DNA of 13,401 nt, taken from contig CAMDCQ010000055.1 in the NCBI GenBank assembly GCA_945890595.1, positions 1 through 13,401 on the forward strand, read 5' to 3'. This DNA is from Chitinophaga pinensis (GTDB taxonomy: Bacteria > Bacteroidota > Bacteroidia > NS11-12g > UBA9320). Shown piece by piece: positions 1 through 6,884 of this stretch. The stretch's first letter is position 1. Each line of letters opens with the position of its first letter. Both the position numbers and the translations under genes were made by a program. The notes below the pieces were generated by a model. The model ran no database searches. It was not told the origin of the DNA and worked only from the letters and a program-made list of their open reading frames with translations.

Positions 1-325
1 AATCCTTGGCTTGATTGAGAAAAGTGTGTCCTTGGGTTGGAAAATTACTGTGTATGTTCATTTAAACAAAATGAACTATTTTCGGGCTATGAATTACTTG
101 CCGCAAAATGTCCTGCTACTCCCGAGGAACGAGGGGGTTTGGTTCAACAAGGGTTTTGCGTTAGGCGGACTGAAGTGCAACATTTAACAGTTGTTTTACA
201 ATTGATCATTAGTAATAATATCGGCATTTGTGCTTCTAATCCCCCACTTCGCCAAGCCCCAAAACATTCGAAGCGAGTTCAGCTTAACGTTTTGCACAGA
301 AAATTCTAAAAGCAATACATACTAA
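1..325. other. Gene-poor left edge with repeat-like intergenic DNA
   Basis: No convincing gene is seen here. The longest open frame (37-309, + strand, 90 codons) would give a peptide with no recognisable domain, signal peptide or usual codon pattern, so I treat it as non-coding. The stretch contains G/C-rich patches (about 118-166 and 241-260) that stand out from the AT-rich surroundings, as small intergenic repeats often do. Two short boxes, CGTTAGGC (159-166) and GCTTAACG (282-289), are imperfect inverted copies (7 of 8 bases). An AACGTT palindrome lies at 286-291. Positions 241-257 are one arm of an inverted repeat whose other arm lies beyond the lipoprotein gene. Confidence 0.5.
241..257 (+). 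repeat. Left arm of imperfect inverted repeat flanking the lipoprotein gene
   Basis: The 17 bases here read CCCCCACTTCGCCAAGC. Their reverse complement matches 812-828 at 15 of 17 positions. The arm lies 69 bp before the lipoprotein start codon and 28 bp before an AACGTT site. A local hairpin is also possible through CTTCG (247-251) and CGAAG (269-273). The match is directly visible; any mobility role is inference. Confidence 0.5.
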
Positions 326-793
326 ATGAAAATACAATTAGCAATTATTGCAGCTTTAATTTCTTGTTTGATCATATCAAGCTGTAACGACAACTCAAAA
401 TTAAAAAAGGAAAGTAGGAATTTGCAAATAACTGAAATTAAAACCATTGTCAAAACTGAAAAGAAGGTTGTTTTAGACACTTCAAACTATGAACTATTGC
501 AAGGAAAATGGCAAAGTGATGAAGATGAAACTAATTTTTTAGTTTTTGAAAAGAATCACAGAAAAGAAATTGCAGAAGGTTCAGGTGGCTGGGATGATGA
601 AGAATTTGTCCTTGCTGACCGATGTATGAATGAAGGAAACAGTTCTGACCATGAACCAAGAGAAACAGATAATTACATTAGTTGTAAAGAGTCTGATTTA
701 TGTTGGTATATTTCAAACCTAAGTTCTGAAAAATTAGCCTTGACCTATATGGGAAGAGGAAATACCTTGATGTATACTCGTGTGAAAAAATAA
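326..793 (+). CDS. Small predicted lipoprotein of unknown function
   Basis: A 155-residue protein starting MKIQLAIIAA. Residues 1-19 form a short hydrophobic signal with a lipobox (I-S-S-C) that places the lipidated cysteine at residue 20, so the product is expected to be exported and membrane-anchored. A lysine- and glutamate-rich linker follows to about residue 55. The mature domain (about 58-153) opens with LLQGKWQS, is acidic in the middle (WDDEE at 89-93), has cysteines at 100, 120 and 126, and ends near GRGNTLMY. The 'GKW' opening and small size recall lipocalin-like or other small beta-barrel lipoproteins, but I cannot assign a family. The gene stands alone, is AT-rich and is bracketed by inverted repeats and AACGTT sites, which hints at acquisition as a unit. 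It is real by its clean export signal and domain-like C-terminal half. Confidence 0.8.
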   Translation: MKIQLAIIAALISCLIISSCNDNSKLKKESRNLQITEIKTIVKTEKKVVLDTSNYELLQGKWQSDEDETNFLVFEKNHRKEIAEGSGGWDDEEFVLADRCMNEGNSSDHEPRETDNYISCKESDLCWYISNLSSEKLALTYMGRGNTLMYTRVKK

Positions 794-811
794 AACATGC
801 TCCTTTTACAC

Positions 812-828
812 GCTTGGCGCAATGGGGG
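812..828 (-). repeat. Right arm of imperfect inverted repeat flanking the lipoprotein gene
   Basis: GCTTGGCGCAATGGGGG here is the inverted counterpart of 241-257, with two mismatches. It begins 18 bp after the lipoprotein stop codon. A second AACGTT lies downstream at 921-926, 12 bp before the aldo/keto reductase start. The first AACGTT is at 286-291, so the two are 635 bp apart. The rest of 794-938 shows no gene. Confidence 0.5.
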
Positions 829-938
829 CTAAAATCGTTCATGGAAAGTTTCTGCTTCTATTGTAAATTCGTACTTGTTGATAATTTAGTTTTCCAAAAT
901 CCTGCACGTGACACAGTCAAAACGTTATTTTTAATTGC

Positions 939-1880
939 ATGAAATTTAACCCATATATCAAAAATTCCATACCTATCTCTGAAATTGGTCTGGGAGCATG
1001 GCAATTAGGACACGATTCTGGTTGGAAAAGTATGACCAAAACACAAGCCGTTCATCTCGTTCATAGCGCGCTGGATGTAGGTGTCAATTTTTTTGATACC
1101 GCTCCAAATTACGGGCACGGAACCGGTGAAGAACGATTAGGCTCAGCCCTCAAAAAAGTGGACCGAAGTACCATCGTTATCAACACCAAATTTGGCCATA
1201 CGCATACGGGTAGTCTAAACTACAGTGCTGATCATATAAGAACATCTTTGGAAGGAAGTCTAAAACGACTTCAAGTAGATTATGTAGACTCACTTATTAT
1301 TCACAATCCACCTTCGGCTTATTTGGATGGCAATAAAAATGACCACTACGAAATACTGGAAAAGTTACAGCATGAAGGTAAAATTAAAGCGTACGGCGCT
1401 TCTTTGGATACCTATGCAGATATGAAGTTGCTGATGGATACCACGAATTCAAAAGTAATGGAGACGTTTTTTAATATTTTTCATCAAGATGCCCGTTGTG
1501 GTTTTGCACAAGCCCAAAAAAATGAAGTGGGCATAATTGTAAAAATACCACTTGATTCTGGTTGGTTAAGTGGAAAATATAATGCCAAAAGTACCTTTAC
1601 AGACATTAGAAGCCGCTGGTCTGCGAAAGATATTGAAACCAGAGCCGAACTCGTAACGAAAGTGATAGCCATTACAGGAAAAGAGGTAAACCTAGCTCAA
1701 ATGGCTATTGCGTTTTGTTTGGCCTATGATGCAGTGGCAACCGTTATTCCCGGAAATGTTGATGTGAACCAGCTATCAAGTAATGTGAAGAGTGCCGATA
1801 TGGCAATAACACCCCTTATGTTGGAAAAACTAGAGCACTTCTATCAGTCTAAAGTAAAGAAACTAAACCTCCCGTGGTAA
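939..1880 (+). CDS. Aldo/keto reductase family oxidoreductase
   Basis: A 313-residue cytoplasmic (beta/alpha)8-barrel enzyme that should reduce an aldehyde or ketone with NAD(P)H; the substrate cannot be told. The family hallmarks are in order. The first barrel strand is GLGAWQLG (17-24). FFDTAPNYG (51-59) holds the catalytic Asp53 and Tyr58. Lys84 is in NTKFG, and His122 is in LIIHNP, completing the Asp-Tyr-Lys-His tetrad. Near the C-terminus VIPGNVDVNQL (269-279) is the usual cofactor-phosphate/ribose loop. The length is normal for the family and no signal peptide is present. The ATG start directly precedes the conserved N-terminal strand. There is no operon partner: the gene is 145 bp after the lipoprotein gene and 143 bp before the next. 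The class is certain; the specific function is unknown. Confidence 0.93.
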   Translation: MKFNPYIKNSIPISEIGLGAWQLGHDSGWKSMTKTQAVHLVHSALDVGVNFFDTAPNYGHGTGEERLGSALKKVDRSTIVINTKFGHTHTGSLNYSADHIRTSLEGSLKRLQVDYVDSLIIHNPPSAYLDGNKNDHYEILEKLQHEGKIKAYGASLDTYADMKLLMDTTNSKVMETFFNIFHQDARCGFAQAQKNEVGIIVKIPLDSGWLSGKYNAKSTFTDIRSRWSAKDIETRAELVTKVIAITGKEVNLAQMAIAFCLAYDAVATVIPGNVDVNQLSSNVKSADMAITPLMLEKLEHFYQSKVKKLNLPW

Positions 1881-1928
1881 GATTAGCTATGAAACAGAAA
1901 CGTAATGTATTTTACCTGTTAAAAGAAA

Positions 1929-1936
1929 TAGTTTTG
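1929..1936 (+). promoter_or_regulatory. Possible -7 box upstream of the CAP-domain gene
   Basis: TAGTTTTG fits the Bacteroidota -7 consensus TAnnTTTG and lies in the gap between the reductase and the CAP gene, 87 bp before the CAP ATG. No TTG lies at the expected upstream spacing, so support is partial. If used, the mRNA would have a leader of roughly 80 nt. Confidence 0.3.
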
Positions 1937-2023
1937 CTGCTAATGATTAATGGAATTTACGGTGCGGAGGTCTAGTCGCCTTAGCCAAACCAATAACTCA
2001 CTCGTTTTTCTAAAAAATAACAA

Positions 2024-2623
2024 ATGAATAAAATACGTACCCTCGCAGTAGCATTACTTTTGGTACTAAAATTTTCTTCGGTTTATGCCCAAAAATGGAC
2101 TACTCAACAAATTTCAGAAGCGAATACAGCTAAAGATATCATGTATTTAACCGATGTTGAAAAGGAATGTGTAATGTATATCAACCTGTGCAGGCTGTAC
2201 CCAAAAGACTTCTTGAAAAATGAAGTCTCCACTTATTATGGCACTGAAAAATATGGAGATTATGTAAAAGACTCGGAGTACCGCACATCATTAATGCTGT
2301 TGTTGAAGTCAATGGAGCCAGTTAAAGCACTCTATTTTGATCTGGATGCGTACACGAATGCCCATTGTTTTGCCAAAGAACAAGGTATAGCGGGTACCAC
2401 CGGCCACGTAAGAATAAACTGCGATAAAGGCAATTATGCAGAATGTTGTTCGTATGGAATGCACACAGGCAAAGATATCGCCATGCAATTTTTGATAGAT
2501 CATAATGTGCCAGGATTAGGTCATCGTAAAAATTGTTTGAATGTAAAATACACTAAAATAGGCGTGTCGGTAAACCCACATACAAAATACGATGTTTGCG
2601 CGGTAGTTGATATGATTTGGTAA
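2024..2623 (+). CDS. Secreted cysteine-rich CAP (SCP/PR-1) domain protein
   Basis: A 199-residue protein. Residues 1-22 are a signal peptide with likely cleavage after VYA, so it is exported. The mature part resembles a CAP (SCP/PR-1) fold. It has a helix with N-x-C-R-x-x-P (54-60) and an alternating helix around YTNAHCFAKEQG (110-121). GHVR follows with His128, then AECCSYG with Glu140, and then the strongest signature, a GLGHRKNCL stretch at 164-172 with His167, followed by YTKIGVSV (176-183). His128, Glu140 and His167 correspond to the CAP cavity residues. Eight cysteines are present (49, 56, 115, 133, 141, 142, 171, 192), many for a bacterial CAP protein, suggesting disulfides. The biochemical role of bacterial CAP proteins is mostly unclear and I infer none. 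The gene stands alone between the reductase and the M16 peptidase. Confidence 0.75.
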   Translation: MNKIRTLAVALLLVLKFSSVYAQKWTTQQISEANTAKDIMYLTDVEKECVMYINLCRLYPKDFLKNEVSTYYGTEKYGDYVKDSEYRTSLMLLLKSMEPVKALYFDLDAYTNAHCFAKEQGIAGTTGHVRINCDKGNYAECCSYGMHTGKDIAMQFLIDHNVPGLGHRKNCLNVKYTKIGVSVNPHTKYDVCAVVDMIW

Positions 2624-2667
2624 GAGGTAGCTGGCAAATTGCAGATTAATGCTACGAAAAAGAGCAT

Positions 2668-2704
2668 ACCCTCTCACAAAGTAGGTGTTTGATTGAGGGT
2701 TTTG
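2668..2704 (+). terminator. Weak candidate terminator after the CAP gene
   Basis: ACCCTC (2668-2673) can pair with GAGGGT (2695-2700), followed by a short T run. The 6-bp stem and 21-nt loop make this weak. It is listed because it lies where a terminator would be expected, 45 bp after the stop codon. Confidence 0.25.
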
Positions 2705-2794
2705 GAAGTATTAAACCGCTTACTATTCAGTTTTATCGAGTTAAAAACGATAATTCTAACATTATTTCTTTTTTTGCCGATTATTAACCAACAT

Positions 2795-5629
2795 ATGAAT
2801 AAATCAATTTTAACTTTATCGCTAGTTCTTGTTAGCGTGCTAACCTTTGCTCAGAGTTCATTTAAACTCGTGGAGAAAGTAGATTTAGAAAATGGAAAAG
2901 TAATTATTCCGTACACTAAATTTAAACTTCCTGCTAATGAGCTAACTCTAATTATACACGAGGATCACTCAGATCCCATTGTGCATGTACAAGTAGCATA
3001 TCACGTAGGCAGCGCTAGAGAAAGTGTAAGAAACAGTGGTTTTGCTCACTTCTTTGAGCACATGATGTTTCAGGGTTCTAAGAACGTAGCCGATGAAGAG
3101 CATTTTAAAATCATAAGTGAGTCGGGAGGAACCAATAATGCCTACACCTCTTTTGATAAAACGGTTTATCACCAAACTGCACCAAGCAACATGACCGAGA
3201 GTCTGCTATGGCTTGAAGCGGATAGAATGGGAACCCACTTAGAAGGTTTTACCCAAGCAAAATTCGAAACCCAGCGAGATGCGGTAAAAAACGAAAAAAG
3301 ACAACGCTACGATAACCAGCCATATGGCATGGTAAATGAAATTTTATTTAAAACGCTTTTCGCAGATCATCCGTACAATTGGACTCCAATAGGTTACGTA
3401 GATGATTTAGATATAGCTACCTATGAAGACTTAAGAAACTTCTTTTTGAGATGGTACGGTCCTAACAATGCAACCTTAGTGGTTTCGGGAGATGTGAATC
3501 CAGAAGAAGTGAAAGTGTGGGCTGAGAAGTACTTTGGTACTATTCAAAAATGCCCAACAGTAACCAATATGTATCCTAAGAAACCTACTATTTCTATGGA
3601 TCAATACGTAACTACCTATGATAATATTTTTGCGCCACTTACCATGTTTGCTTTTCCAACAGTACCTGAGTTTCATAAAGATGAAGCTGCTATTGAGATC
3701 TTAGCGGAAATATTAGGTGGGGGTAATAACTCTATTCTATATAAGAACTTAGAAAAAACCGAATTAGCCTTACAAACAGGTGCTTTCCATAGCACCTTAG
3801 AGCTAGCAGGTATGTTTGGTATTCAGGTTATTACCAAGCCAGAACTTGCAGGAGGCTTAAGTTTTAAAGAGGTAGAAGCCAAAATAAGAGAAGCGATTAC
3901 CGAGTTTGAAACACGTGGTGTTACCGATGAAGATTTGGAAATTACAAAAACCAATGTGTTAGCATCTACGTATAGCTCCTTAAACAGTATCAATGGTAAA
4001 TCAGAGGTATTAAGTCACTATGCTATGATGAGAGGTGATAATTATAACCTTCAAAATGATATCGACAGATACAATGCCGTAACGAAAGAAGATATCATGA
4101 ATGTGTACAACAAGTACATCAAAAATAGGAAAGCAGTTATCATTCGTGTGGAGCGTGAGCAAAACAGAAAAGAAGATGACGATACCCCTAAAAGTGTTAA
4201 TCCATACGCAAATGTGCCTAAGAAAACGGATGCACAATACATGGGCCTAAGCTATGTGGCTCCCAAAGATAATTTTGATAGAAGTGTTAGAGCTGCTAAA
4301 CCTGTGGCCAAAGCATTTACTGTTCCTGATTTTTATACTGAAAAATTTGAAAATGGCTTGACTGTAATTGGCAATGAGTCTAATGAGTCGCCATTGGTTT
4401 ATTTTTACGTAGACATAAATGGTGGACATTTAGTGGAAGGCGATAAAAAAATAAACACAGGTACCGCGATGATGACCGCTTCTATGATGGGAGAAGGTAC
4501 TAAAAGGTTAACTACAGAACAGTTTTCTAGGGAACTAGAAAAGCTGGGAAGTACTATCAGCTTTAGTTCAAGTACTACAGGTTCGTCTGTTTTTGTAACT
4601 TCATTAGCAAAAAATGTAGATGCAACACTTACGCTGTTAAAAGAAGCCTTATTCGAACCTCGTTTTGATCCGGCTGATTTTAAACGTATCAAAGAGCAAA
4701 TTATAGAAAACCTGCAAAGCCAAAAAAGTAATCCTAGTGTGATGGCTGAAAAAGCTTGGTGTAAAATCGTATACGAAGGAACGATACTAGCCGACTACTA
4801 CTATGGAGATTACAAAACACTGAGCAAAATATCGTTAGATGACGTTAAAGCATTTTACAGTACTTATTACTCACCTAATTTGAGCACACTGGTGATCTCA
4901 GGAGATATTACAAAAGAACAAGCCATGTCTAAATTGGCGTTCTTCAAATCATGGAAAAATACCAAAGCGACAGTGCCTGCATTGCCAGAATTGAAAATGC
5001 CAGCTCAAACAACGGTTTACTTAATTGATAAACCTTATGCTTCTCAGTCTACAGTGTACGCTGGTCACCCAGGACCTAAGTTTGATTATAACGGAGAGTA
5101 CTTCAAAGCAGGCGTTATGAATTTCTCATTAGGGGGTGCTTTTAACAGCCGTATTAATCTTAATTTGAGAGAAGACAAAGGATACACCTACGGTGCTCGT
5201 TCTCGTTTTGGAGCTAGCAAAGACTACGGAACGTATAAGTTCTCTTCTGAAATCAAGAAAGAAGCTACCGATAGTGCTATCAAAGAATTAATGTTTGAAA
5301 TCACTAATTTTAAAGCCAACGGTATCACACAAGAAGAATTGGATTTTACTAAAAGCTCTATCACGTTAAGTGAAGCCTTGGATTACGAAACTCCTTTTGA
5401 TAAGTTGAATTTCTTAAGTTCAATTGCAGAAAATAACCTTCCTAAAGATTATACCGTGCAGCAAGCGGCGATGATAAAAGGTATGAGCATTGCGGATATT
5501 AATGCAGTAGCTAAGGCACAATTAAAACCAGAGAATACGGTTATTATCGTTGTGGGACACGCGTACAAAATACGTGATGGTTTGAATAACCTGGGTTACG
5601 GTAAGATAAAAGAGATTATAGTAGACTAA
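2795..5629 (+). CDS. Secreted two-domain M16 family zinc metallopeptidase
   Basis: A 944-residue peptidase of the pitrilysin/insulinase family (M16), made of two homologous halves in one chain. Residues 1-20 are a signal peptide (MNKSILTL to TFAQ), so it acts outside the inner membrane. The first half has the inverted zinc motif HFFEH (His85, Glu88, His89) and the distal ligand Glu167, 78 residues later in KNEKRQ. The second half (about 540-944) lacks HxxEH: the equivalent stretch reads MMGEGTKR. It keeps the substrate-binding block with SRINLNLRE and GYTYGARS, the R/Y pair of the non-catalytic partner. The chain is therefore an active plus an inactive M16 module, as in other fused bacterial M16 proteins. 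The frame is open back to 2693, but the ATG at 2795 directly begins a proper signal peptide. Probable role: peptide degradation in the periplasm or envelope. Confidence 0.93.
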   Translation: MNKSILTLSLVLVSVLTFAQSSFKLVEKVDLENGKVIIPYTKFKLPANELTLIIHEDHSDPIVHVQVAYHVGSARESVRNSGFAHFFEHMMFQGSKNVADEEHFKIISESGGTNNAYTSFDKTVYHQTAPSNMTESLLWLEADRMGTHLEGFTQAKFETQRDAVKNEKRQRYDNQPYGMVNEILFKTLFADHPYNWTPIGYVDDLDIATYEDLRNFFLRWYGPNNATLVVSGDVNPEEVKVWAEKYFGTIQKCPTVTNMYPKKPTISMDQYVTTYDNIFAPLTMFAFPTVPEFHKDEAAIEILAEILGGGNNSILYKNLEKTELALQTGAFHSTLELAGMFGIQVITKPELAGGLSFKEVEAKIREAITEFETRGVTDEDLEITKTNVLASTYSSLNSINGKSEVLSHYAMMRGDNYNLQNDIDRYNAVTKEDIMNVYNKYIKNRKAVIIRVEREQNRKEDDDTPKSVNPYANVPKKTDAQYMGLSYVAPKDNFDRSVRAAKPVAKAFTVPDFYTEKFENGLTVIGNESNESPLVYFYVDINGGHLVEGDKKINTGTAMMTASMMGEGTKRLTTEQFSRELEKLGSTISFSSSTTGSSVFVTSLAKNVDATLTLLKEALFEPRFDPADFKRIKEQIIENLQSQKSNPSVMAEKAWCKIVYEGTILADYYYGDYKTLSKISLDDVKAFYSTYYSPNLSTLVISGDITKEQAMSKLAFFKSWKNTKATVPALPELKMPAQTTVYLIDKPYASQSTVYAGHPGPKFDYNGEYFKAGVMNFSLGGAFNSRINLNLREDKGYTYGARSRFGASKDYGTYKFSSEIKKEATDSAIKELMFEITNFKANGITQEELDFTKSSITLSEALDYETPFDKLNFLSSIAENNLPKDYTVQQAAMIKGMSIADINAVAKAQLKPENTVIIVVGHAYKIRDGLNNLGYGKIKEIIVD

Positions 5630-5649
5630 GCTCTAATCTATTCACAAAT

Positions 5650-5683
5650 AAAAAAGGCTTCCCATTTTGGGAAGCCTTTTTTT
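5650..5683. terminator. Strong bidirectional intrinsic terminator
   Basis: A perfect 15-bp inverted repeat (5650-5664 with 5668-5682) with a 3-nt TTT loop. The GC-containing core is GGCTTCCCA/TGGGAAGCC. An A tract on one side and a T tract on the other make it a terminator in both directions. It lies 20 bp after the M16 stop and covers the first base of the glycosyltransferase stop codon (5682-5684), so it ends both convergent units. Confidence 0.93.
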
Positions 5684-6884
5684 ATACTTTTAGTTGGGAT
5701 AACGTGCTGTACTTGGCTAATTGCTTTTCGGCTAGTGCAATGGTAGAATATTGATTTTCGATCAATAACCGCCCATTCTGAATAATGCGCTTGTAATCCA
5801 ATTCGCCGGAGCGCAGACGTTGGTATACTTCCAAAAAGGCTAACGGCGTATCGGCGATTACCAAATGTACACCGTCTGTGTATTGAATGCCTTGTGCGCC
5901 TATGGTGGTAGAGATAACCAGCTTTCCTGCGGCCAGTGCTTCCAGTATTTTTAACCTAATGCCACTGCCACTCCACAATGGCACTACACACACGTCGTGT
6001 TGGGCTACAAATGCATATGCGTCTGGCACATTAGCGTGTACCGATAGTTGCGCTTGTGATGCGAATGCCGCAGTTTGTATGCCTTTTCCAGCGAGGTGAA
6101 GTGAGTATTCTTTATCTTCCTGGCAGATTAAGGAATGTACCTTATCCATGTACCAGTTTACAGCTTCGGCATTGGCGTGCCATTCCATAGATCCAATATG
6201 ATAAAATCGCTTAAAGCTATTTGAAGGCGTAAACGTCCATACGTCCAAATCGATGCCCGCAGGTATGGTACAATATTCGCCTGTTGGATGTAATGTTTTA
6301 AATTTGAGTCCATCATCATCCGTTACAGTGGCTGTAATATCAACCAAGGGTAGGAGTGAGGCTTCGTATTTTTTTAACTGTTTGGCAAGTATGCGCTGGT
6401 AGTATTTTTTTAATTGATTACGCTCGTTAGTTGCCAGACGCTCCCATATTTCATATTCTACATTATGCATTCGCAAAGCAATTACGCCTGCATGGTACTT
6501 GCGTAGGGTGTGTATATAGGGTCCGACAAAAGTTCCTTCTACTTGGATAATATCAAATTTTTCGGATTGAAGTAGCTCGATGAGTTTAGATTCAAAATCC
6601 GCATTGTAAAATCTACTTACATTATACGACTTATTTTGAAGTAAATGAATTAAAGCATCCTTGGCAACCACATCCGTATTCAAAGGCTGGATAAACACGC
6701 GGGCGTATTTGCTTAATTCCTTCTGTGCTTCAATAACGGGTGTGTTGTGTTTTTTACCGTCTAGACAATAGATTACGACTTCATGCCCTAATTCAGCATA
6801 GGCGCGTGTAAAATTATATATACCTATGGTTCCTCCTTCATTTAAAGGCCATGGGACACGATTAGATACTTGTAAAATTTTCAT
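5682..6884 (-). CDS. GT4-type glycosyltransferase (GT-B fold)
   Basis: A 400-residue protein with the two Rossmann-like domains of GT-B enzymes. The N-terminal acceptor domain opens with MKILQVSNRVPWP and a glycine-rich NEGGTIG loop (15-21), then DIIQVEG (111-117) and RMHNVEYE (138-145). The C-terminal donor domain starts at HIGSMEWHANAEAVNW (229-244). It contains the signature SGSGIRLKILEALAAG (305-320), with Glu315 as the nucleotide-sugar-binding glutamate, then STTIGAQGI (325-333). It should transfer a sugar from an activated donor to a lipid- or polysaccharide-linked acceptor at the cytoplasmic membrane; donor and acceptor are unknown. Its ATG overlaps the stop of the upstream permease gene (ATGA), so the two are translationally coupled. 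This places it in envelope glycan or LPS assembly by inference. The gene ends inside the bidirectional terminator. Confidence 0.9.
   Translation of the reverse strand: MKILQVSNRVPWPLNEGGTIGIYNFTRAYAELGHEVVIYCLDGKKHNTPVIEAQKELSKYARVFIQPLNTDVVAKDALIHLLQNKSYNVSRFYNADFESKLIELLQSEKFDIIQVEGTFVGPYIHTLRKYHAGVIALRMHNVEYEIWERLATNERNQLKKYYQRILAKQLKKYEASLLPLVDITATVTDDDGLKFKTLHPTGEYCTIPAGIDLDVWTFTPSNSFKRFYHIGSMEWHANAEAVNWYMDKVHSLICQEDKEYSLHLAGKGIQTAAFASQAQLSVHANVPDAYAFVAQHDVCVVPLWSGSGIRLKILEALAAGKLVISTTIGAQGIQYTDGVHLVIADTPLAFLEVYQRLRSGELDYKRIIQNGRLLIENQYSTIALAEKQLAKYSTLSQLKV

Noticed and set aside
142..291. Classical integron attC site
   Set aside because: GTTCAAC (142-148), GTTAGGC (160-166) and GCTTAAC (282-288) fit the core consensus, but the order and distances do not make a standard attC, and no integrase is present in the window.
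37..309. 90-codon open frame at the left edge
   Set aside because: No domain, signal or family-like pattern, and it runs through repeat-like DNA including one arm of the inverted repeat.
2693..2794. 34-residue N-terminal extension of the M16 peptidase
   Set aside because: The internal ATG at 2795 begins a complete signal peptide; the extension would place a second hydrophobic stretch before it.
4405..4692. 95-codon minus-strand open frame within the M16 gene
   Set aside because: A shadow of the peptidase coding sequence with no independent support.
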